NCBI GenBank assembly: GCA_964017145.1
Contig: OZ024844.1
Coordinates: 4,092,001-4,156,000 of the forward strand
Reading direction: 5' to 3'
Length of the DNA stretch: 64,000 nt
Source: Agrocybe praecox
Taxonomy: Eukaryota; Basidiomycota; Agaricomycetes; Agaricales; Agrocybaceae
In this document: positions 56,671-64,000 of the stretch, piece by piece
Layout of the letters: each line of letters starts with the position of its first letter
How positions within the stretch are numbered: position 1 is the stretch's first letter
Notes under the pieces: generated by a model
Database searches by the model: none
The model's input: only the letters and a program-made list of their open reading frames with translations
Told to the model about the DNA's origin: nothing
Made by a program: the position numbers and the translations under genes

Positions 56671-57177
56671 ATACGAGCTGGTTGTTTGTTCTTCTGCCTC
56701 TGCCGCGCTTTTGTGATGTATTTTTACGACGCTTCTTTTTCACTATGAATTCCACCTTTTTTTTGCTATGTGTCCGATGCGATCCTGTTCAAAGCACTTC
56801 TGACATAGTACATCGTGCTTTACTATGCAGTACTATGCAATACCTTGCACACGCCTATTTCCACACATAAGAACCGATGAAATCGGGGTGAATTGAGAAA
56901 TTTAATATACAATGAGGTTGTTATGAGTTATGCAGTAATGTTCATCATACCTACTCAAAGAGGCACCCAAGCTCACGTTCAAACACGATAACAAACTCAG
57001 ATTCGAACAGGCAAAAACAAAGTTATCCGAATTCCAATAAATAACACCGTCCCCGAAAATGCCCTAAATAAATCTCTAAGTACACGAAAACGTCCCTTTC
57101 TAATCCTACTGTCATCTACGTGTGCCTACCCATTCCTCGCTCGCAACCTGAAAGTCGCTCGAAGTGGAGCAGGAAGG
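56671..57177. other. Convergent intergenic spacer
   Basis: About 500 bp between two convergent genes. T-rich near 56740; no gene seen. Confidence 0.5.
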
Positions 57178-60100
57178 CTACTTTTGCGTAGCCTGGAACG
57201 CGATCCACGCTTCGTTGAGCGCGCCGAAGATGGCGCCGGCCAGCATCCGTTGCTCGATTGTGGAATTACTCGCGTTGAGCTGGATGCATAGAGAACGGAG
57301 AATGTAGTTAGTTTGGAGTTCCGAAAAATGAAAAGGAAAAATTGATGAAGAGCAGAGCGAGAAGAGCGAACGAAGGCAAAGAAAACGAAAGAAACCAAGA
57401 GATATAAAAAATCAATACCCACCTTATCAGGATGTACCCTCCCAATAGCCTTCATATAATTCTTCTTTACCTGCGCCGCACTTACCAAGTCCGCCATACC
57501 CATCTTCAACCCACCCACACCTGTGGGCCCCTCCCACAGCACATTCTCCAGACTGCCCAAAAGCGCGCGGATGTTCGTCTCTTTCCCGCCCTTCCATGCT
57601 CCGATACGCGCATCGACGGAGTCTTTGAGAGCATGCTTCGCTGCGTCGTCGGCTTCGGCTTGGGCGGTGCTAGTTTGCAGTGCTTGCAGTGCTTTGGAGG
57701 GTTCTGTTGATGTTGCTGTGGGGCGTGGTTTGGGACGCGGTTTGATAGGTGGTTTCCTCGATGTGGATGTGGATGAGGAGGATGAGGGAACAGCAGAGGT
57801 AGAGGACGAGGAAAAGGATCCATCGAGCATCTTCCGACATCTAACACTCCCACTAACGGCCTCCTTCCGTGATTTTTCGTCCACCAACGTAGCTCCAGCA
57901 CTTTCACCAGCTCGGCTGAGTACACCCCACCATACACCGGCATCCGCCCACCTCTCTCGTCCCTCGAATGCTTCTGCAGCGCGACGCAAAGCCTTCACAT
58001 ATGCATCAAGGAGATCCACGCCGACGCCTTGCGCATCTGCCCACCCGCTGTCGTTCGAACGGGCTTTTCCAGCTGTAACGAGGTTTGCAGGGATAACAGA
58101 AGCATCGAGGAATGGAGGCGCGGGTGAATCTCCAAAGGGTCGCTTAGGTGCCAGAGGATCCAAACCTGGATCGTCCACCGTCGCTGACGACGAACCACCA
58201 AAGACAGCCTTCCCAAATATGCCCTCCAACGCGCGTTGACAGTCTTCCACTGCACCTCCGTATTCTCCTGTCTTCAGACGTGCCAGTGCACGGTTGGTAT
58301 GGAGAGGAACGAGAAGGAGGTGGCCCTTGGGTAGCGCGTTGATGGAGGAACTATACGCGTCAGCGGCGGCTGCATGCTGTCCGAGTTTAAATTTCTGCGT
58401 TCCGTCTGTTTTATGCTTCTGGGCCTGAGCGAGGGCGGAGGGCAATGCAGTGATTAACAAGCGTGGTGGTACTACGGAGACTTGGGCTGCAGGTCTTGAG
58501 GGAGGTGTGCGAGTATTCCGAGAAGATGTGGATGAGTTGGAGGCAATTTGACGAACAGATCGTGGTGGTGGTTGGGATACGGAAGGACGAGGTGCGGCAG
58601 GTGCATCAGTCGAGAATAAGTCGATTTCCACTTCGACTTCCTCGAGCTTAATCTGCTCCTGGTGCTGACGATGATGTTGAGGACGTCTTCTGGGCTCGTC
58701 ATGTCCATAGTCTTCATCATGATCATCCTTGAATCCTCCCTTCCCAACACCCTCGTCCTCTTCATCGCTCTGATGAACTACTTCCTGCATCCATTTCGGT
58801 CTGCCTCCTACAGCGGCAGCAGTAGTTCGACTGCTGCCAGAACCTCTCGAATCACCCCTCGTTATCCCAGCGGAATCAGCACTACTTCTCTCCTCATACG
58901 CCTTAACGACCTTCTCCTTTCCTTCTTTCCAAAATGCGCTGGCCTTGCTGAACACGCTCAAGCCGATTTCCGAAGCTTGCGCGAGCAGTTTATCGGCTTG
59001 TTCTTGGATTTCGGCAACGGAAGCTTGGACCGTGGACCCCGACCCCTCACCACCAGCAGCGCGTGCAGAGGCCTGACGCTGTCTGTCAAGCCTCTCGCGT
59101 TCGCGTTCTTTTTGACCTTTCGGTGGTCCGCGAGCTCGTGGTATGGCAGAGGGTACCTCAGGTGCAGGTGGTGGTCCACAAGATGTCGCTGGAGGTGGTG
59201 GAGGAGATGATAGACGTGTGCTTCCGCCATTTTGATCCTGACTTCCTCCGTTTAAGAGACTTTCAAGGGCGGCTTGAACATCTTGACCGCCTCCAGTAGC
59301 GCGTAATGCTTCTCGTGCCTGTTGGACAGAGAATCCCATTTCCACTATTTGGCCGAGGATGTGTGGTGGAGGCGAGGAAGATCTTTCTTTCCTGTGGGTT
59401 GGTCGGCTGGTCGTGCTGGTGCTGGTTTCCGGAATGTCGTCGTGCCATGACTAGTAGATGAAAGAGTTAGATAGTAAGAAAAATTTGTATAGGATGTAAC
59501 ATGTAACGAAGGAAAAAATATTGCATACGTACCAAATCGTCGTTCCTATTCGTTCTATCACCCGTCTTCGCCTTTACAGCTTCCACAGGCTGGCTTAACA
59601 TACCCAGAATATCGTCTTCGTATGCATGTATACCAGAAATACCAGCATGGTCCGTCCTCTGCACACTTCCGAACCCATCCCTTTCATCATCGCTATCCAA
59701 CAGCCCTCTTCCAATCCCATTTCGTCCTTGCGATCGCGCACTGGCAGGATAGTCGTCTTCCCTATTCCCAAAATCAAAATCAGCATCTGGGGAAGCAAGG
59801 TTGAAGGCATCGTCCTGGAAAGTATCCACCTCCTTTCGAAGACCGCTTTGCGACGACCCCGTTCGTGAAATAGGACTTTGCGTATTGAGGTTCCGACTAG
59901 ATGATGATAGACTCGAATGCGTACGCGCTACAGGTTGCGGAGAAGCAAAGCCGTCTAAGTCCCATAAGCTAGCGGGTTTGGCGCCACTGTTCGTGCTGCT
60001 CGATTGCGATTGTGTTCGAACAGGTGCCGAAGTCGTCGTTGTCGTCGTCGAGATAATAGCTGATTGGGCTCTTGTCGCACTCGACCCAAAATCTCCTAAC

Positions 60101-60798
60101 CCCCAATCGTCGTCGTCGTTGACGTTCACATTTCGTGAATTCGTCGTTGTCGTATTCCGTCCCACTGGGATGGGCGAAATTCCCAGTCCCAATCCTCCAC
60201 CAGACGCCAACGAGTCCAGTCCAGCCCACGCATCACCTCCTGCTGCGCCTAATGATTGCGCAGATTTTTGCGCAGGACTAGCTGACGATCCTTGTCTGGC
60301 CTTCGCTTCCATAGCCAATCGAGCTGCCAATGTCATGTTCGTAGTAATCCCGTTGGGCGTTCCCGAAGAAGAAGAAAAAATATCACTAAAAGCATCTCCG
60401 TTCACCCTCGACGCAGTCGGTGCGGGTGTGTTGCTATTAGACCTACCTCCGAGGGAGGTCATTGCTGGTGTAATGGGCCGCGATGAGGATGACGACGACG
60501 GAGGGTTTCCCGTTCGACTCAAGGTACCGTTATTCGCAGTTCCATTTCTACTCGCATAGATATTCCCACCACTTCCTCCTCCTAATCCTCCATAACGTGG
60601 CCCAGACGATGAATTTACTCCTGACGACGCGAGGAGGGAAAAGACATCCGGTTTGTTCGTATCCTCATTTCTCGATAATCCCTGACGCTGTGTACCGCTT
60701 CCAGAAGAACTGGATATCGAGGATAAAGTTTGTTGTTGCAAATTTTTAGGGGGTAAAGGTACTGAAGATGACCATAGGTCCGCAAAAGAATCAGACAT
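57178..60798 (-). CDS. SWA2: Auxilin/Swa2-type clathrin-uncoating cofactor (UBA, TPR, J domain)
   Basis: Three exons, roughly 1,100 residues. The N-terminal 430 residues are low-complexity Ser/Asn/Gly with DLWDLDGF- and DDDWGLGDF-like motifs, as in clathrin/adaptor-binding regions. A UBA domain follows (VEMGFSVQQAREALRATGG), then a Ser/Pro/basic linker, TPR helices (GTQKFKLGQHAAAADAYSSS, LHTNRALARLKTGEYGGAVEDC), and a C-terminal J domain (VKKNYMKAIGRVHPDK, with the HPD tripeptide). A 133-150-nt intron directly after HPDK leads to LNASNSTIEQRMLAGAIF and FQATQK-stop at 57178. This order matches Swa2/auxilin, which recruits Hsp70 to strip clathrin coats from vesicles. Confidence 0.92.
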
Positions 60799-61641
60799 GT
60801 CGGTGGAAGAGACTTGACATTTAAAGGAGAACTTTCAGTAAGTGCGCCAGACCGTGGAAAGTAAATTTAACTCACCAGTGGCTGATACTCCGAGTCCGCG
60901 TCAGCTGTGAGCTGTAAAAATTCGTATGATCGTTTTGACACTTGTGAAATAGGCGCCTGGTATGAGTGTGTAGGATGTTAATGTGCGCAGTGTACTGTGT
61001 AACTTGGGTGCAGTCGGGTATTGATATTATTATGTAAGCTCAGCGGCATTTCAAAGTTGTGCGGCATCCAACTGGATCAAACTCCGCCTAGAAAACCGTG
61101 CATCTGTGTCTCTCAAGTGTCTCTGCGTTGCAAAGGTCGACCAAAGCTTAAGTATCTGTATGAGAGTTTTCATAAGCAAACCTTTTTAAATTCTCAAATA
61201 ATTTGAGGACGTGGAAATGCAGCCCGACTTACACATGGTTTTGATCTTTGCACGATATCTGATAAGGAGACGGGTTCGCGTGCAATTTATGTATGCTGTA
61301 TTTTACATTTTTAAAGAGGTGTAATTTGTGCAATATATTCTTTTTTTTTTTTCAAATATAACCCTAGCGATCCGATCTACGCTCAAGTCAAGGTTCTTTT
61401 CCCACCAAATTAAGACCAATTTATGTTTCAATCAATGCTGCGCCGTGCCAAGTACGTGGATAATCTGTATGCTGATGGTCGATATAAAGACGTTTGATCA
61501 AGCTTGAAGCTTAAAACTATATTTACGCTTAATTGGCAGGCACACCCAGCCAAACAGAATTACAGGCCAATCATCTCTCCACATCACATATCTGACAAAT
61601 ATCTTTCACATAATCATCTTGTCATAAAAGGATCAGAGTGT
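60799..61641. other. Divergent intergenic region
   Basis: About 840 bp. T-rich run near 61341. Short frames only; it should hold the promoters of the auxilin and NACHT genes. Confidence 0.5.
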
Positions 61642-64000
61642 ATGTCGAGCATCCCTTCTCTCCTCGTCCATATTCTCATGTCAGCTTACTGTAACACTTC
61701 CATGCTATCCACATCTCATTCGATAATTAACGGAGGGTCCTACACTCAACACAATACATACGTTCACAACAGCACAAAAGGTAAGGATTGAATTCTGCCT
61801 CACATCGCCACATAATTGACAGTTTGATTCCTCAAGCACAAGCGGGATACGACCAGTTATTGGAGTTCGTAGCACCAGCTGCCCTACACGATTCTGGTCA
61901 CGACATTGACCCTCCAAAATGTCACCCAAATACACGGGTTGCCGTCATTCGGAGAATACTCGATTGGGCCTCCGAAGTTGAAAGCGATAAACGGGAGAAA
62001 TTTATTATGTGGCTTAGTGGTGCAGCTGGATCAGGAAAATCCTCGATTGGGAGGACTGTTGCCGAGTGCTGGGCAGCTGAAGGAAAGCTACTCGCCAGTT
62101 TCTTTTTCAGTGCGACAGACTCCACGAGGAACCATCCGCGTAACCTGGTTTCAACAATCGCCTACCAGATGTGCGTCATACATCCTTCGCTGCAAGACAC
62201 GATCTCAGCAGTTGTTGATGATGATCCTCTGATATTCACACGATCACTACATACGCAATTCTTAGCGTTCCTGGTGAGGCCTCTATCTAGGATATTCGAA
62301 AATACTCCTCGCCACCCAGCCCGAATAATAATTATTGACGGGCTAGATGAGTGCGAAAATCCGAGGAATCAACGCCATATTTTGGCAACTCTTCTTGACC
62401 TTGATATCGCCGCGGCACTACCAATACAGTTTCTCGTCTGTTCTCGCCCTGAGAATCAAATCACGAGTACTTTTGGGTCGGCAAGAATGCGAGGGTACCA
62501 TACAAGGCTATTCCTTGACGATCAATACCATCCTGATAAGGACATCGAGAAATACCTCCGTGATAACTTCCATGAAATTAAAACGTCGCACATTTTCAAG
62601 CATCAAATACCCGCCGACTGGCCTGGCAACGATGTTATTGACACCCTGGTCAAAACATCCTCCGGTCAATTTATTTACGCCTCTACGGCCGTTAGATATA
62701 TGAGATCAAGCCAACATCGACCACATCAGCGTCTAGAAGTAATACTCGGCCTACGACCGTACTTCAAGGATTCCGATTTGCCATTTGCGCAATTGGATGC
62801 ATTGTATATGCATATATTTCTCAAGGTCAACAATCTTCCGCTAGTGCTTGATATTCTGGCCTTTCCTATCATTTATGGAAGATACAACATTTCAAATATC
62901 GAGAAAGTCCTTGGACTCGAACAGGGGGATATAGAAATAGCGCTCTCAGACCTTCAGTCCATTGCGACGATTAACTATCGTGAAGACGCAGCACTAGCAT
63001 ACATTAACCTGTTGCACAAGTCAATTGAAGATTTCTTGTTGGATCAGGAGAGGTCTCGTGCAATATTTTTGGATCCTATATCGAGGATCGTAAAGAATAT
63101 CGCACATGTTATACAATCGTTTTCAGGTGAGTTCAAATACTCTCTGGTCACTTTTATGAGAATTAATTTTTATCGGTTCTAGAGACGAGTAAAAAATGTC
63201 GGCCTGGCTATCTCTCGCAGGGATCGTTCTGCCTTCTAACCTGTGACGATCTCTATCTTGCGGATGTATCACGTTCAAAAATCATTTTGGATGTTTTTGC
63301 TCAATTTCCCATGCGTGACTTCAGCAAAGCATTATTTGTCCACAAGAAAAGAGATTCTCCGGAGGCTAATTTTCTCGCTCACTTCTTTGGCCTACTATCG
63401 TCGCTGGTAAGAGATTTTTCTTTCTTAAAGCATTGAATCGATATTAAAATTTCTCAGGATAGCGAAGCCGCTAGATATTGCCATTTGACTCACTTATACT
63501 CATACTTTAAAAGTTTCTTAACGGAACTCAATGGCTCTTACTCCAATGATCACGCCGCTCATTTTGTGTTCTCACTCTGCTGGATTATGCCAGCAAGGAT
63601 TACCACAAGAAAAAACCACTTCAGCGGATGGAGAATCGACGATTATGCCATGTTCTTGAACGATCAGATGAAGAATATCATGTCGGGATTCCCAGAAATC
63701 CCTCACATCTTACTCCCACACAGCATGCGCGCCCAAATTCTGTCTCGTGCAGCAACCTTTTGCCTTTCGTTTTTATGTGACATGATGGACCCACATGAAG
63801 AAGCCTCTAACTTTCTTCGCATTACGACGCTACATCGGCTAATTAGGCGCGAATACCCACGGAAATGGCGCAAACAATATCGATCACGGTATACACCGAC
63901 AAATCAACTGGTAATTCAATGGGATGGACGATATAGGGTTGTTCGAACGAAGCGCCGAAGTGAGGCCGTAGGCCGAACGAAGGTGCTGAGTGAGAAAGGA
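61642..64000 (+). CDS. NACHT-type STAND NTPase, runs off the window
   Basis: Exon 1 (from ATG 61642, or 61702) contains INGGSYTQHNTY, the short N-terminal motif frequent before fungal NACHT domains. A 56-nt intron joins AAA-G to CA-CAA at about 61840 (AQAGYDQLLEFVAPAALHDSG). The NACHT domain shows DPPKCHPNTR, Walker A LSGAAGSGKSSIGRT (about 62015), SFFFSATDSTRNHP, Walker B IIIIDGLDECENP (about 62335) and a sensor-like FLVCSRPENQI. Winged-helix-like and helical parts follow, over introns at 63127-63182 and about 63409-63457. The open frame reaches the window end with a basic tail (RYRVVRTKRRSEAVGR). These proteins act in fungal self/non-self recognition and programmed cell death; the effector and repeat domains are not resolved here. 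Confidence 0.85.

Noticed and set aside
57523..58239. 238-codon frame on the plus strand
   Set aside because: Antisense shadow of the auxilin gene.
59801..60559. 252-codon frame on the plus strand
   Set aside because: Antisense to the Ser/Asn-rich N-terminal exon of the auxilin gene; codon pattern explains it.
1..64000. tRNA, rRNA or CRISPR-type arrays
   Set aside because: No cloverleaf with a GGTTCGA-type loop, no rRNA-like sequence and no regularly spaced short repeats with unique spacers were seen by eye.

Overview
This is nuclear DNA of a filamentous basidiomycete, most likely a mushroom-forming Agaricomycete. The evidence is dense small spliceosomal introns (about 45-90 nt, GT...AG with CTAAC/CTAAT branch sites), multi-exon genes on both strands, and lineage-typical families: a Plavaka-like transposase, a DUF6532 protein, a TET/JBP-like oxygenase, an F-box protein, a NACHT NTPase and a cysteine-free small secreted protein. 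Exon chains were joined by eye from splice signals and phase, so boundaries carry some uncertainty.

Left part, 1-25 kb, is accessory and repeat-rich. Bases 1-6830 hold a Plavaka-like transposase 5' end, two small genes of unknown function and a large orphan gene whose 3' end is split by a fresh 381-bp MITE (147-bp identical inverted arms, 9-bp target duplication). Bases 7.1-14.4 kb are a gene graveyard: GT90, cytochrome P450 and OPT transporter relics with frameshifts and in-frame stops, diverged duplicated exon-intron modules, and three copies of a short dispersed repeat. From 14.5 to 21.2 kb lie two intact-looking genes in tandem: a roughly 18-exon gene with tandemly duplicated exon-intron units and a C-terminal TET/JBP-like dioxygenase domain, then a DUF6532 gene. 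A small membrane-protein gene and a 999-bp internally deleted Tc1/mariner element with a relic transposase tail follow.

Right part, 25-64 kb, is mainly conserved gene space: small secreted protein, SDR, TauD-type dioxygenase, IML2, AAAP amino-acid transporter, F-box protein, tartrate/isopropylmalate dehydrogenase-like enzyme, three single-pass membrane-protein genes, a 7TM-like protein, a C2-plus-membrane protein, proteasome lid subunits RPN6 and RPN7 (divergent, 230-bp shared promoter with two ACGCGT boxes), an auxilin/Swa2 homologue and a NACHT NTPase running off the window.

Most notable: (i) the repeat-built TET/JBP-like gene beside a DUF6532 gene in a transposon-rich setting; (ii) four loci encoding small single-pass membrane proteins associated with PPxY motifs near the C-terminus, possible adaptors for a NEDD4/Rsp5-type ubiquitin ligase; (iii) well-delimited non-autonomous transposons of three superfamilies (MULE-like, hAT-like, Tc1/mariner-like).
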